Assembly: GCA_003326205.1 (NCBI GenBank)
Contig: LWTK01000050.1
Coordinates: 36,602 to 100,601 of the forward strand
Origin: Nostoc sp. ATCC 43529
GTDB taxonomy: Bacteria; Cyanobacteriota; Cyanobacteriia; Cyanobacteriales; Nostocaceae
Reading direction: 5' to 3'
DNA: 64,000 bases
How positions within the stretch are numbered: the stretch's first letter is position 1; every line of letters starts with the position of its first letter. The position numbers were made by a program, and so were the translations under genes. Positions 17,394 through 26,878 of the stretch are shown here, piece by piece. The notes under the pieces were generated by a model. It was not told where the DNA came from. It searched no databases and worked only from the letters and a program-made list of their open reading frames with translations.

Positions 17394-18908
17394 ATGATAC
17401 CTCGTGTAAGAGCGCCAGAATTACCACAAAATTATTCTTGGCTGAATACAGACAAACTTCTATCTCTCAAACAACTCAAGGGTAGAATCGTAATTTTAGA
17501 CTTTTGGACATACTGCTGTATTAATTGTCTACATATTCTGCCAGACCTGAAATATTTAGAACAAAAATATCAAGACAGCCTTACTATTATCGGCGTTCAT
17601 TCTGGGAAATTTGATAACGAAAAAGAAACCGAAAACATCCGTCAAGCTATCTTGCGCTATGACATCGAACACCCAGTTGTAGTTGATAGTGGTTTTCGAG
17701 TTTGGGAAGAGTATGCTGTGCGTGCTTGGCCGACTTTAATGATTATCGACCCAGAAGGTTATGTAATCGGCTCTGTCTCTGGTGAAGGAAAGCGTAACGT
17801 TTTAGAAGAGTTGATTCAACGCTTAATTCAGCAACACCGCGACAAAGGTACAATTAATTTTCAAGAACTTAGCTTGACTTTAGAAAAACAACGCCAACCG
17901 TTAATCACACCTCTAGCTTTTCCTGGTAAAGTTCTAGCTACCGAAGCAGGTTTATTTATTGCTGACTCTGGACATCATCGCTTGGTTATGAGTAGCTTTG
18001 ATGGCGAAATTCTCCACTTAATTGGTACTGGAAAATCTGGTTTAACTGATGGTGCTTTTGACGAAGCACAATTTTTTGCACCGCAGGGAATGACATTTGA
18101 TGCAGAAAATCAAATGCTTTATGTTGCTGATACAGAAAATCATCTGCTACGAAGAGTTGATTTGCAGCACCAGCTAGTAGAAACTATCGCCGGAACTGGA
18201 GAACAAAGCCGCAAAATTCAACTTCATGGCGGTGCTGGTTTAGAAACTGCGCTGAATTCTCCTTGGGATTTAGTGAAAGTGGGGAATTCCTTGTTCATTG
18301 CAATGGCGGGGTCGCATCAAATTTGGCAGATGGATTTAGAAACAAGCGTTGTTAAACCCTATGCTGGTATGGGTGCAGAAGCGTGTATCGATGGTTCGCT
18401 GGCTGAATCTACGTTTGCTCAACCTAGTGGTATCAGTTATAATGGGCAAGAATTGTATATTGCTGATAGTGAAGTTAGTTCGATTCGTGGTGTTAGAATT
18501 GTAGAACCTTACCAAGTACGCACTGTTTGTGGTAGCGGAGATTTATTTGGTTTTGGCGATGTTGATGGACAAGGTGAAAATGTACGTTTGCAGCATTGTT
18601 TGGGAGTGGAATATGCACAGAATTTTCTCTGGGTAGCGGATACTTACAATCACAAAATTAAATTAATCAGTCCTAGCGGTAATTGTCAAACAGTTTTGGG
18701 AGATGGTACTGCTGGTTTACAAGATGGACAGGGTAAAAATACTCGGTTTTTTGAACCTTCGGGATTGAGTGTTTGGGGTTCATATCTATATATTAGCGAT
18801 ACTAATAATCATGTGATTCGGCGTGTGGATTTGAATACTTTTGAGGTAACAACCCTAGAGTTTGTTGGGTTGTGTGCGCCAGATGTTTGCATTCCAGCGA
18901 ATTTATAG
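17394..18908 (+). CDS. Thioredoxin-like / NHL-repeat protein (NHLRC2-like)
   Basis: 504 residues. The N-terminal ~150 residues form a TlpA-type thioredoxin fold with the CxxC site in TYCCINCLHILPDL and the cis-Pro region AVRAWPTLMIIDPEG. The remainder is a six-bladed NHL-type propeller: repeats such as FIADSGHHRLVM, YVADTENHLLRRVD, YIADSEVSSIRGV, WVADTYNHKIKLI and YISDTNNHVIRRVD. This architecture matches NHLRC2 proteins widespread in bacteria and animals. No signal peptide is visible, so a cytoplasmic redox role is inferred. Confidence 0.93.
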   Translation: MIPRVRAPELPQNYSWLNTDKLLSLKQLKGRIVILDFWTYCCINCLHILPDLKYLEQKYQDSLTIIGVHSGKFDNEKETENIRQAILRYDIEHPVVVDSGFRVWEEYAVRAWPTLMIIDPEGYVIGSVSGEGKRNVLEELIQRLIQQHRDKGTINFQELSLTLEKQRQPLITPLAFPGKVLATEAGLFIADSGHHRLVMSSFDGEILHLIGTGKSGLTDGAFDEAQFFAPQGMTFDAENQMLYVADTENHLLRRVDLQHQLVETIAGTGEQSRKIQLHGGAGLETALNSPWDLVKVGNSLFIAMAGSHQIWQMDLETSVVKPYAGMGAEACIDGSLAESTFAQPSGISYNGQELYIADSEVSSIRGVRIVEPYQVRTVCGSGDLFGFGDVDGQGENVRLQHCLGVEYAQNFLWVADTYNHKIKLISPSGNCQTVLGDGTAGLQDGQGKNTRFFEPSGLSVWGSYLYISDTNNHVIRRVDLNTFEVTTLEFVGLCAPDVCIPANL

Positions 18909-18970
18909 TTACCTCAGGCAGAGAGACAAAGTTTTTCTTTGTCTCTCTGCATGAAGTTTAAAAGAATAAT

Positions 18971-19059
18971 AGACCTCTTGCATAAATAATTTTTTGTTTC
19001 ACGCAAAGGCGCAAAGACGCAAAGAAGAGAGCGAAGAAAAGGACTTTTGCAAGAAGTCT
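18971..19059. mobile_element. MITE-like element, AGACCTCTTGCA family, copy 1
   Basis: Terminal inverted repeats AGACCTCTTGCATAAA and (reverse complement) AGACTTCTTGCAAAAG bound 89 bp with no coding capacity. The core is GCAAAGGCGCAAAGACGCAAAG. The flanks read AAT on both sides. A second copy is at 36459-36579. Confidence 0.65.
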
Positions 19060-19204
19060 AATGTTGTAGAGCGATCGCTTAATATTCTTTAGAGTTTTTT
19101 ATCCAGTATTTTTACTAGGTTGGTACAGATAATTTTACATTATAATCTGATGGCAACTATCAATCTCAGCTCAAAGTAAGTGATTACAGCTTTGAGTTAA
19201 TACT

Positions 19205-19591
19205 ATAGGTATTAATATCAATAATCAATTTATTACTTTAGAATGTGGAGATGATGTTATCTCTTTTGAGAAAAATATTTTTAAAGTAAGTCAATTAAGA
19301 GAAATAATTATACGAGAAATTATAAATAAGTGGCGTCAGGAGATTGACAGCTACAAAAATCAAATGCGTAATGTCTCAGTTGGTAGCTTATTTGGTAGTA
19401 TTGTTGCTCGTGACGAGTCAATAACAGTCAGCGAATTTAAATTAAATGCTGTTAAAGATTGCCAGTTTCTTAAAATTTGGGAAACCTGGCAGAAAGGCAA
19501 ATTACAAATTCGGATATTTATATACCCTAATAGCCACCAGCCAAATAATGTTTGTCTTGAATTTTATCCAGATAAGTCTATAAGTATATAA
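19205..19591 (+). pseudogene. KGK-domain protein, start codon not evident
   Basis: The frame from about 19196 reads FITLECGDDVISFEKNIFKVSQL ... CQFLKIWETWQKGKLQIRIFIY, which is the cyanobacterial KGK domain (named for WQKGK). The family N-terminus begins upstream of the first ATG (19364), which falls mid-domain. Between the upstream TGA (19193-19195) and 19364 there is no ATG or TTG, and the only near-cognate starts are ATT/ATA (and GTT at 19196). So either a rare start (e.g. ATT at 19211) is used or the gene has lost its start. The function of KGK proteins is unknown. Confidence 0.6.
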
Positions 19592-19629
19592 TTAGGTTTG
19601 GATAATATTTATAGACTAATATAAACAAC

Positions 19630-19977
19630 ATGAATACTCTTCTCCACATTACACAACGCCAACAATGGGAACAAGCAAAAAATTTAGGCAGTTATCGGGC
19701 TGATTCATTCGATTTGGAAGGGTTTATTCATTGTTCTAGGTCAACGCAAATTGTTAAAGTTGCAAATAGATTTTTTAATAATCAAAAAGATTTGGTTCTA
19801 CTTTTTATTGATTCCGAAAAAGTTAATGCTGAGATTCGTGATGAAGAGGCGGAAATAGGAGAGTTATTTCCTCATATTTATGGGGAGTTAAATATTGATG
19901 CTGTGTATCGGGTGATTGATTTTGTGGCTGGGGAAGATGGTTTGTTTGATCTGCCGGAAGAAGTTATAGATTTATAA
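19630..19977 (+). CDS. DUF952 family protein
   Basis: 115 residues. The pattern LLHITQRQQWEQAKNLGSYRADSFDLEGFIHCSR followed by LVLLFIDSEKVNAEIRDE and FPHIYGELNIDAVYRVIDF is the DUF952 fold (small ADP-ribosyltransferase-like domain of unknown function; the HITQ and FIHCS motifs are conserved). It lies 42 bp upstream of atzG. Function not known. Confidence 0.88.
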   Translation: MNTLLHITQRQQWEQAKNLGSYRADSFDLEGFIHCSRSTQIVKVANRFFNNQKDLVLLFIDSEKVNAEIRDEEAEIGELFPHIYGELNIDAVYRVIDFVAGEDGLFDLPEEVIDL

Positions 19978-20018
19978 TTAACGAACCGCAGAGGCGCAGA
20001 GGACGCAGAGGAGGAGAG

Positions 20019-20207
20019 ATGGAAAGTCAAGGGTTTGATGTGGATGAGTATGTTAAGCAGATGGGGTTATTGTTGGATTTGGAGATCGGAGATGAGTATT
20101 TTGATGGGGTGGTGGCAAATTTTGAGAGAATTAAGGCGATCGCTAATCTCGTAAATTCTTTTCCTTTACCTGAAGAAATTGAAGTAGCACCGATATTTGA
20201 ACCATAG
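20019..20207 (+). CDS. AtzG-like small subunit (DUF4089)
   Basis: 62 residues. It matches the small DUF4089/AtzG proteins that associate with the amidase AtzE: VDEYVKQMGLLLDLEIGDEYFDGVVANFERIKAIANLVNSFPLPEEIEVAPIFEP, including the conserved ending. In the AtzG-AtzE complex the small protein stabilises 1-carboxybiuret hydrolase. The AtzE-like gene is 0.7 kb downstream on the same strand. It may be co-transcribed with the DUF952 gene upstream. Confidence 0.8.
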   Translation: MESQGFDVDEYVKQMGLLLDLEIGDEYFDGVVANFERIKAIANLVNSFPLPEEIEVAPIFEP

Positions 20208-20304
20208 TAGCTTCAAGAATCGGCTAATTTGTAGTAATTGTACTGAGTGATAAGTATAATTACAGCACTAATATATTAGCCGACAATAGTATTGGAAAGA
20301 TGGA

Positions 20305-20931
20305 ATGAATAATTTGAGTGATGCTGAGTCGTTGAAGTCAGCAGGCGTGGGTAGATTGTTGGTGCGTATACTTTGGGTAGTTTTGGGAATTGGGTTGGTA
20401 TCTACACTGTTATCTTTGTTGCAAGTAATTGCACAACCCCTTTATGAATTACTTGGTTTCTTGGATGGACTGGTATCCATAGTTTCGTTAATTGTCGGTG
20501 TGACTTCAATCATTGTTTTTTTGGTTTGGTTACATCGTCTCCACGCAGATTTAAAGAATCTTTTCCACGAATATCCAATTAGTCCAGGGGGTGCGATCGC
20601 CCGATTTATAATTCCGCTATACAGCCTTTGGGGAATAGCTAATACTTTATCCACTTTTGCTGACCGATTTAAAGGCGAAGGTGGTGATCTAACAAGTTTG
20701 AGCGAAAAAGTGCGATCGTTAATAGCACCGCTGTATGGCTTTATGATTGGCTCAAATGCTGTGGGTCGTATCGCTTTTACACAAGCTGCAAAAAATCCTG
20801 AAGATAAATTCCTACCAGTTTGGTTTCTATTATCTTGTATTTTAGATGTAGGTCTGACAGTTATTTTGCTGCAACTAGCAAAAACTATGCGGACTGCTAT
20901 TACTCAAAAAGCTAAACGTGCGATCTCCTAA
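20305..20931 (+). CDS. Polytopic membrane protein, DUF4328-like
   Basis: 208 residues with about five hydrophobic helices (LLVRILWVVLGIGLVSTLLSLL, GLVSIVSLIVGVTSIIVFLVWL, AIARFIIPLYSLWGIANTL, and two C-terminal). The sequence HRLHADLKNLF plus PLYSLWGIANTL is typical of DUF4328. Function unknown. It sits between the atzG-like and atzE-like genes and ends 10 bp before the preferred AtzE start, suggesting one transcript. Confidence 0.7.
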   Translation: MNNLSDAESLKSAGVGRLLVRILWVVLGIGLVSTLLSLLQVIAQPLYELLGFLDGLVSIVSLIVGVTSIIVFLVWLHRLHADLKNLFHEYPISPGGAIARFIIPLYSLWGIANTLSTFADRFKGEGGDLTSLSEKVRSLIAPLYGFMIGSNAVGRIAFTQAAKNPEDKFLPVWFLLSCILDVGLTVILLQLAKTMRTAITQKAKRAIS

Positions 20932-20941
20932 ATATTCCAGC

Positions 20942-22339
20942 ATGAATTTTGATTCAGCGGATGCCATGACGATAGCAGCTGCTGTACGTGAAGGCAATGT
21001 TAGTGCGGTAGATGTTACCAAGGCTGCGTTAGCACGAATAGCAACGCGGAATCATCAATTCAACTGTTTTACAACTATCACCGCTGAGGCGGCTTTGGCT
21101 GATGCTGCACGTATTGACGAGGAAATTGCCCAAGGTAATAACCCTGGAATACTTGCTGGTGTACCTTTTGCGGTGAAAAATCTTTTTGATATTGCTGGTT
21201 TAACGACTTTGGCGGGGTCGAAAATCAATGCAGACAACCCACCAGCTACCCAAGATGCAACCGCAGTGGCCAAGTTGAGACAAGCTGGTGCGGTGCTGCT
21301 TGGTGCTTTAAATATGGATGAGTACGCTTATGGGTTTGTAACGGAAAATTCCCATTATGGTGCTACTCATAATCCCCATGATTTACAGCGAGTTGCTGGG
21401 GGTTCGTCGGGTGGTTCGGCGGCGGCTGTGGGTGGTGGGTTGGTTCCTGTGACGCTGGGTTCTGATACGAATGGTTCGATTCGCGTTCCAGCGGCGTTGT
21501 GTGGGGTTTTTGGTTTGAAGCCGACTTATGGTAGGTTGTCTCGTGCTGGGGTGGCTTTATTTTCTAGCAGTTTTGACCACATTGGGCCGTTTGCACGTTC
21601 GGTGCAAGATATTGCTGTGGTGTTTGATGTGTTGCAAGGAAAAGACGATCGCGATCCAATTTGCACCAAGCGTCCTCCTATGGAGACGTTACATGTAACA
21701 TATCATCAAGATATCTCTGCAATTAAAATTGCGATCTCTACTGATTATTTCACCAAAAGTGCCCAAGCGGAAGCTTTAGCAGCAGTGCAAAAAGTTGCTG
21801 ATGCTTTGGATGTAACTGAGTATGTCAGCATACCAGAAGCAGACCGCGCCCGTGCTGCGGCGTTTGTGATTACGGCAAGTGAAGGGGCAAATCTGCATTT
21901 GGATAAATTGCAAAGGCGTCCAGAGGATTTCGATCCTGCAACACGCGATCGCTTTTTGGCTGGGGCGTTAATTCCTAGTAGTTGGTATTTGCAAGCGCAA
22001 CGCTTTAGAAGATGGTACCGCGATCGCGTGCGGGAAGTATTTCAAAATGTCGATATTATTCTTGCCCCAACTACACCAATTTCTGCCCCGTTAATTGGTC
22101 AACAAACTATGATTTTAGACGATGAAGAAATTCTGATTCGTCCTCATTTGGGGTTATTTACTCAACCATTATCTTTTATTGGTTTACCTGTTTTATCAGT
22201 ACCAATTCAACGTCCTGATGCTTTACCTTTGGGCGTGCAATTGATAGCAGCACCATATAATGAAGCCTTGATTTTACAAGTTGCGGCTGTGTTAGAGGCA
22301 AAGGGTGTAATTTCAGCACCAGTAATTTTTAATGGCTAA
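20942..22339 (+). CDS. AtzE-family amidohydrolase (amidase signature)
   Basis: 465 residues from ATG 20942; a GTG at 20918 would overlap the preceding gene. The amidase-signature triad is clear: Lys in PFAVKNLFD, cis-Ser and Ser nucleophile in GGSSGGSAAAVGGGLVPVTLGSDTNGSIRVPAALCG. The N-terminal sequence and the nearby AtzG-like gene favour AtzE (1-carboxybiuret hydrolase) over GatA. In AtzE it deaminates 1-carboxybiuret in cyanuric-acid catabolism; in cyanobacteria the substrate may differ (an allophanate- or urea-related amide). No AtzF/AtzD gene is in the window. Confidence 0.88.
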   Translation: MNFDSADAMTIAAAVREGNVSAVDVTKAALARIATRNHQFNCFTTITAEAALADAARIDEEIAQGNNPGILAGVPFAVKNLFDIAGLTTLAGSKINADNPPATQDATAVAKLRQAGAVLLGALNMDEYAYGFVTENSHYGATHNPHDLQRVAGGSSGGSAAAVGGGLVPVTLGSDTNGSIRVPAALCGVFGLKPTYGRLSRAGVALFSSSFDHIGPFARSVQDIAVVFDVLQGKDDRDPICTKRPPMETLHVTYHQDISAIKIAISTDYFTKSAQAEALAAVQKVADALDVTEYVSIPEADRARAAAFVITASEGANLHLDKLQRRPEDFDPATRDRFLAGALIPSSWYLQAQRFRRWYRDRVREVFQNVDIILAPTTPISAPLIGQQTMILDDEEILIRPHLGLFTQPLSFIGLPVLSVPIQRPDALPLGVQLIAAPYNEALILQVAAVLEAKGVISAPVIFNG

Positions 22340-22563
22340 GCTGTTCAACATCTAGTTTGGATATCTACTTTTTAAAATGTACAAAGATTGTGAGTAATAC
22401 CAATTTAATGTGAAGTTGCACATATTTCGATCCCCCTAAATCCCTCTTACAGCAATTTGCAGTTGAATAGACCACAGTAGGGGCACAACATTGTTGTGCC
22501 CTTACGATAATTTAGTATTCAAGTATGTATTCCATCCTAATGAAAAGCGCTCTAAACTTTTTA

Positions 22564-22602
22564 GTGCGATCGCCAACTATATTACTACCTTGGCGATCGC
22601 AC
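22564..22602. terminator. Perfect HIP1-containing inverted repeat 3' of patG
   Basis: 12-bp arms GTGCGATCGCCA / TGGCGATCGCAC, spacer 15 bases, 30 bp past the patG stop. It could end the cyanobactin transcript, although no T-run follows. Confidence 0.5.
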
Positions 22603-22631
22603 CCAATTTGAAATCATCGCACAAAAACCCG

Positions 22632-25600
22632 TTAGTCTGTTGAGTTAGACGGCAGTGACCAGCTCTTGACTTCACCCAGCGTCACGGGCATTAGAAGTCT
22701 CACGTCAAGGGTAAAGCGGAAAACTTTGCGCCCGCGACGGCTATTTTCTGGGTCGTAGAACTCTAGTTTGACATCCCAACAGTCACTGTTAATGCGGCAG
22801 AAGGGGCTTTTTTCTACTTTAATGGTATCGAATTGACGACGCTCAGCGATCGCCTTAGCAAAGACCGAAGCTGCTTGGAATATGTTGGTGGCAGCAAAGT
22901 TGAGGGCGCGATCGCGGGAAGTTTGCCCCACATTGCGTAGATCGTTGTAAACTCGGTTGAGGAAGGTTATCAAAGCTTGTCGCACGAGGGGTGCTTGGGC
23001 TTCGTCCACCCGACGAGAGATTGCCGCCATGGCCGCGTCCACTAGGGCATTGACTTTCCAGCCGTACAACCCCCGCAGGTCATGTACATTCACTACAGGT
23101 ACGACCTCACCGGAGAACAGTTCCACCGTGCGGTTAGTACGTCGGGCGGGTACGCTGATCCGCTCCACAAATTCATCGCTGGTTTCTGGTTCGAGTTGCC
23201 CTGCCAACATGAGCAGAAATATTTCGTATATCTGCCCTGAAAACGGTCCTGTTGGGTCTAGGGCGTAGATTGTGTCTCCATCTAGGCTCAAAGTCCAGAT
23301 TAGAGAACGGCTTTCATCAGGGTTGCGATCGAGGTAATCGACCATTTGACGGACATCGTAGGGGTCTGACGGAACCATGATACCGTTGACTTGGGTAGGA
23401 GGCATTAGTTCCTTAAAGCTGTCACGGCGGGTTTCATCCCCAAAGTCGTAGCCCAGGATGCCGAGGGCGTAGACGTTGCCATCGTAGGCGATGCTGGCTT
23501 CAACGGAGCCTGGGTCTGCGGCATCGGCAGCGGCGGTGACGGATGTTTCGCTTGTTGTGGCATCGGTGGGTTGCACAGCTGGGCTGGCGGCGGTGATGCT
23601 TGCTGGGGTAGCCATAGCGCTAGGCATGGCAAATCCAGGACGTTCTGTGCGGGTCATTCCGTCTCCGGCGAAGGAAAAAGTGACGGAGGGTTGCCCAAAC
23701 AGCATCTTCATTGCGCCAGGAATATTGACAAAGCCGCGCAGACATTGTTCTGGTTCTTCCACAACCTTTGGGTCGCAGGGAATCGCGGTGTTGAGCAGTG
23801 CGGCTCGGATGGCTTCGGCATCGACGGGTTTTCTTTGTTGCAGTTGCAAACTCATCAGTAGTGCAGAGATACCTGTGATTACAGGAGCTGCCATGCTGCT
23901 TCCTGTCTGGCGCACGGGTTTTTCGGTGCAGGGTTGCGCCCCCAATACATCTACACCCGGAGCGAGAATGCCTTCTTGTGTGTTGTTGCCGCCCCAGTTG
24001 CTAAAGTGGGCTGGTGTACCATCGACTTTTGCGGCTCCCACTGCCAAAATTCCCGGTAGAACGGCAGGCAGACACCAGTTTTTGTTTGAATTGTTCCCTA
24101 CAGGCGCAACGATTAAGATATTATTGTCTAGACATTTCTTAATTGCTTTAACAAGGATTTCTTCCCCAACACTTGTTCGGGTGGGACGACAAAAAGCGCA
24201 GTGGATAATATTTGCACCCAACTCTAAGGCTAACTCGAAGGCGCGGGCTAAGTTGAGCGGAGACAGCACATCGTTATAGTTACCTACTTCATCGTCAGAC
24301 TTACCTTGTGCTAGGGCATCCTGGGGCATATTGATTACCCGGCATTTGGGAGCCACGCCGAAAACAGGGCTATGCTCTTGACCCACTATGATACTGGTGA
24401 CGTGGCAGGCATGATCGTTGAGTTCAACGCGGCTCTTGATGTTTTCTGGTAAGGCAGCGTCGATCGCAGCTTGTTTCTCTTTACCCTTCAGCCCCTTGTC
24501 CCTGATTGCTTGGAAGCTGGCATAATGTTCTGGGCTGATTGGATCTGCTGGATCGTGCCAGTAGGGAAAAACCTTAGAGACTTCAGCTCCGGCAAAACAG
24601 GATAAAGTTTGATCTGGGTCGCCGTCAATAATTACAATCGTGATGCGGGGATCGCCAAGGGTTTGGTTGTGGAGTTGGGCTAGTCCAGGGATGCGATCGT
24701 TGAGGTCATGGGGGTGGAGTGCCAGGGATATTTGGGATGCAGAACTCTCAACTTCACTTGCTGAAACAGCCGCCGACTCCCTTTCATCCTCAACGACACT
24801 CGATGAATCTGGAGTCTGAGCGTAGGCGTAGCCCGTCGTTGACATCGCATCTGAAGGAGCCAAGTCAATAGCCTCAGCCTCAGTGTCCTCAATTTGTGCT
24901 GAGGTATTTTCAGGACTTTCCCAAACCTCAGACGAGTGAATTTCTGCTACTAGCCCGGCTGATTCAAGCTGATTTCCGAATACTTCTGTCTCACCAGACT
25001 CAGCCTCAAGTCCACCCAATTCAGTCTCACTGACTGAGACGATAGCCTCGGTCAGCCCTTCTGAGCTATCAACCTCAATCGACTCCAGTCCACTTGCTTC
25101 AACATTGCGCTTAGGCAGCGACCCCAGCAAAAATTCTCCGACAGCCGACTCTTCCACATAGTCTAGACCCGTTGCCTGACCAAAAGCATCGCTATCCCCA
25201 ACCCCCAACGCACAAGGAGCCAGACCCATATTAGTTGCCACCAAGTAAAAGTTGTGCTGTAGCACCCCAACATGCTTAAGTACCGTTGCATAAGCCATAG
25301 AGCGATAGCGACGAAATAGCCGACCGAACCGTGCCGTAATCACCAATAGCACTTGTGGACGGGGACTAATAAAAAATTTCGTAATATCCTCATAACCTAA
25401 AAGAGCTATGATATCATCCTCCGATTCAAGAATCTGCTCTAGCTGGTGATTCAGAGGGTCGTAGTGATATATCCCTTGGTTCAAGCCTTGACAATGCAGT
25501 ACCACTGGATAAATTTCTAATTCATACATTACCCCGCCACAAGGATAGGGACGACGGCTCAACTCCCCATAGTCATGACCAAATTTCAAATTTTCGTGCT

Positions 25601-26549
25601 TTCGGTGCAAATTTTCACCTACTACGTCCTCTAGGCGAACTAATTTTTTAACACGGGCGGTGCGATACAGTAGTTCGCCCACTTGCTCAATGGAGATCGG
25701 ATGGTTATCGTCATATTCTCGAACGGATTTTCGGACTTCGATCGCTTGTGTGAGCGTAGCATCGTTACACATCAATGCTCCCAGGTTTGGACGCGGCAGG
25801 GGCACAATCCGGTCGCTCATCGGTGGCTTGACTACTGGAAAATTTGACCACTGCTCAATGTTATCATCCATAACTGGGTAATCATGGCGACCGTTGCGAC
25901 TGCGGCTGTGGAATAGCAGGTTATGAAAGTCCCAAAGCTGGAGCGAGGGGGGTTCAGGGTCAGCCGTTAGAAACCCCGCTGCCCACAGCAGGTTGAGAAA
26001 CTGATAGGCGGTTTCTGGCCCAAGGTAGGGCGGTGGTGTCAGCGATCCTAAAGTTTGGGGCTGGGCGAGTTGAGCCAGTAGCGCACTTGCTCGCCAGTCG
26101 AGAAGTTTAATCCGAAACTTCGAGAGGGGGGACTCCAGCACCATGTTGCCATCGTAGGAATGCTGATAGGCAAAGCGTGAGAGGCTGAGACTGGTTTGTG
26201 TCGAGTAGGGTTCAGTCAGATTTAACTCGGCAGAATCCACCATTGGAATCGCCTCTGCCAGGGGCAATACAGCATAATTGAGCCAACCCCGCTCATCCAA
26301 TTGTTGTAGCATCAGAGCAAACTGTTCCCCGGTTCCCTGGCCATAAAGTTCCGTTAAACTTTGCACAAGTGATTCGGTGGTGGTGTTGCCTGCCTTGAGA
26401 TGATCGAGAGCAATACCGATTCCGGGCGTTGTAGCAAGGGTGAGCAAAGCAGTTGAATCGGATTCTACCGATTGCAGTGTGTAGTAGTCTTCGGTGCTTT
26501 TGATTTGGACGAAAGGGTTGAGGGAAACAGCGAAGGGGTGATTGCTCAT
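22632..26549 (-). CDS. patG: Cyanobactin oxidase-macrocyclase PatG/TenG-like
   Basis: 1305 residues in three parts. (1) Residues ~1-480: azoline oxidase of the SagB/nitroreductase type, FMN-dependent (VRKSVREYDD at ~272, CGGVMYELEIYP, then YATVLKHVGVLQHNFYLVATNMGLAPCALG). (2) Residues ~625-960: subtilisin-type macrocyclase with Asp642 (IDGDPD), His713 (NDHACHVTS) and Ser885 (TGSSMAAP). The macrocyclase-specific insert (FQAIRDKGLKGKEKQAAIDAAL) that caps the site and recognises AYDG is present. (3) The C-terminal cyanobactin-maturation domain of unknown function, shared with PatA (SPFCRINSDCWDVKL). A Ser/Glu/Ala-rich linker of ~130 residues joins (1) and (2). It cleaves before AYD and joins the core head to tail; the oxidase converts azolines to azoles. 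Last gene of the cluster. Confidence 0.96.
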   Translation of the reverse strand: MSNHPFAVSLNPFVQIKSTEDYYTLQSVESDSTALLTLATTPGIGIALDHLKAGNTTTESLVQSLTELYGQGTGEQFALMLQQLDERGWLNYAVLPLAEAIPMVDSAELNLTEPYSTQTSLSLSRFAYQHSYDGNMVLESPLSKFRIKLLDWRASALLAQLAQPQTLGSLTPPPYLGPETAYQFLNLLWAAGFLTADPEPPSLQLWDFHNLLFHSRSRNGRHDYPVMDDNIEQWSNFPVVKPPMSDRIVPLPRPNLGALMCNDATLTQAIEVRKSVREYDDNHPISIEQVGELLYRTARVKKLVRLEDVVGENLHRKHENLKFGHDYGELSRRPYPCGGVMYELEIYPVVLHCQGLNQGIYHYDPLNHQLEQILESEDDIIALLGYEDITKFFISPRPQVLLVITARFGRLFRRYRSMAYATVLKHVGVLQHNFYLVATNMGLAPCALGVGDSDAFGQATGLDYVEESAVGEFLLGSLPKRNVEASGLESIEVDSSEGLTEAIVSVSETELGGLEAESGETEVFGNQLESAGLVAEIHSSEVWESPENTSAQIEDTEAEAIDLAPSDAMSTTGYAYAQTPDSSSVVEDERESAAVSASEVESSASQISLALHPHDLNDRIPGLAQLHNQTLGDPRITIVIIDGDPDQTLSCFAGAEVSKVFPYWHDPADPISPEHYASFQAIRDKGLKGKEKQAAIDAALPENIKSRVELNDHACHVTSIIVGQEHSPVFGVAPKCRVINMPQDALAQGKSDDEVGNYNDVLSPLNLARAFELALELGANIIHCAFCRPTRTSVGEEILVKAIKKCLDNNILIVAPVGNNSNKNWCLPAVLPGILAVGAAKVDGTPAHFSNWGGNNTQEGILAPGVDVLGAQPCTEKPVRQTGSSMAAPVITGISALLMSLQLQQRKPVDAEAIRAALLNTAIPCDPKVVEEPEQCLRGFVNIPGAMKMLFGQPSVTFSFAGDGMTRTERPGFAMPSAMATPASITAASPAVQPTDATTSETSVTAAADAADPGSVEASIAYDGNVYALGILGYDFGDETRRDSFKELMPPTQVNGIMVPSDPYDVRQMVDYLDRNPDESRSLIWTLSLDGDTIYALDPTGPFSGQIYEIFLLMLAGQLEPETSDEFVERISVPARRTNRTVELFSGEVVPVVNVHDLRGLYGWKVNALVDAAMAAISRRVDEAQAPLVRQALITFLNRVYNDLRNVGQTSRDRALNFAATNIFQAASVFAKAIAERRQFDTIKVEKSPFCRINSDCWDVKLEFYDPENSRRGRKVFRFTLDVRLLMPVTLGEVKSWSLPSNSTD

Positions 26550-26714
26550 GGCGATGGACAGTTACAAAATATGATTAGCTGGGTGAGTCAATGATAGTAG
26601 AGTGTTTGCTATAGATGATTGACGTGGAGATTAATATGTAGTGTTATTTTCTGGATTTCATTTTACTGTTTGATTCTGACAAAATCACACACCTAAAGAT
26701 GATTATTATGGAGC

Positions 26715-26782
26715 ATAAGTAGAAGGACTCAATTAAACTAAAGTTCGTAGTATGGACTTTAGTCCTTAAAACGTCTGTTAAG
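26715..26782. repeat. Dispersed 68-bp repeat, copy 1 (patG-patF gap)
   Basis: Nearly identical to 36597-36664, differing only in a short middle segment (ACTTTAGTCC here, GCTTGAGCCA there). It begins ATAAGTAGAAGGACTC. It lies in the 329-bp gap between patF and patG, which otherwise shows no gene. Confidence 0.85.
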
Positions 26783-26878
26783 ATTAAGAAACTAACACGA
26801 GTTCGATGAAACTAAAAAACTGAGAGGTAGTACTGGTAGTTATCCACGGTATTGATGGCAACGTTCAGGTAATATTAA

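Noticed and set aside
22957..24279. Plus-strand open frames inside patG, up to 262 codons
   Set aside because: They lie wholly antisense to a conserved three-domain protein and show no recognisable domain.
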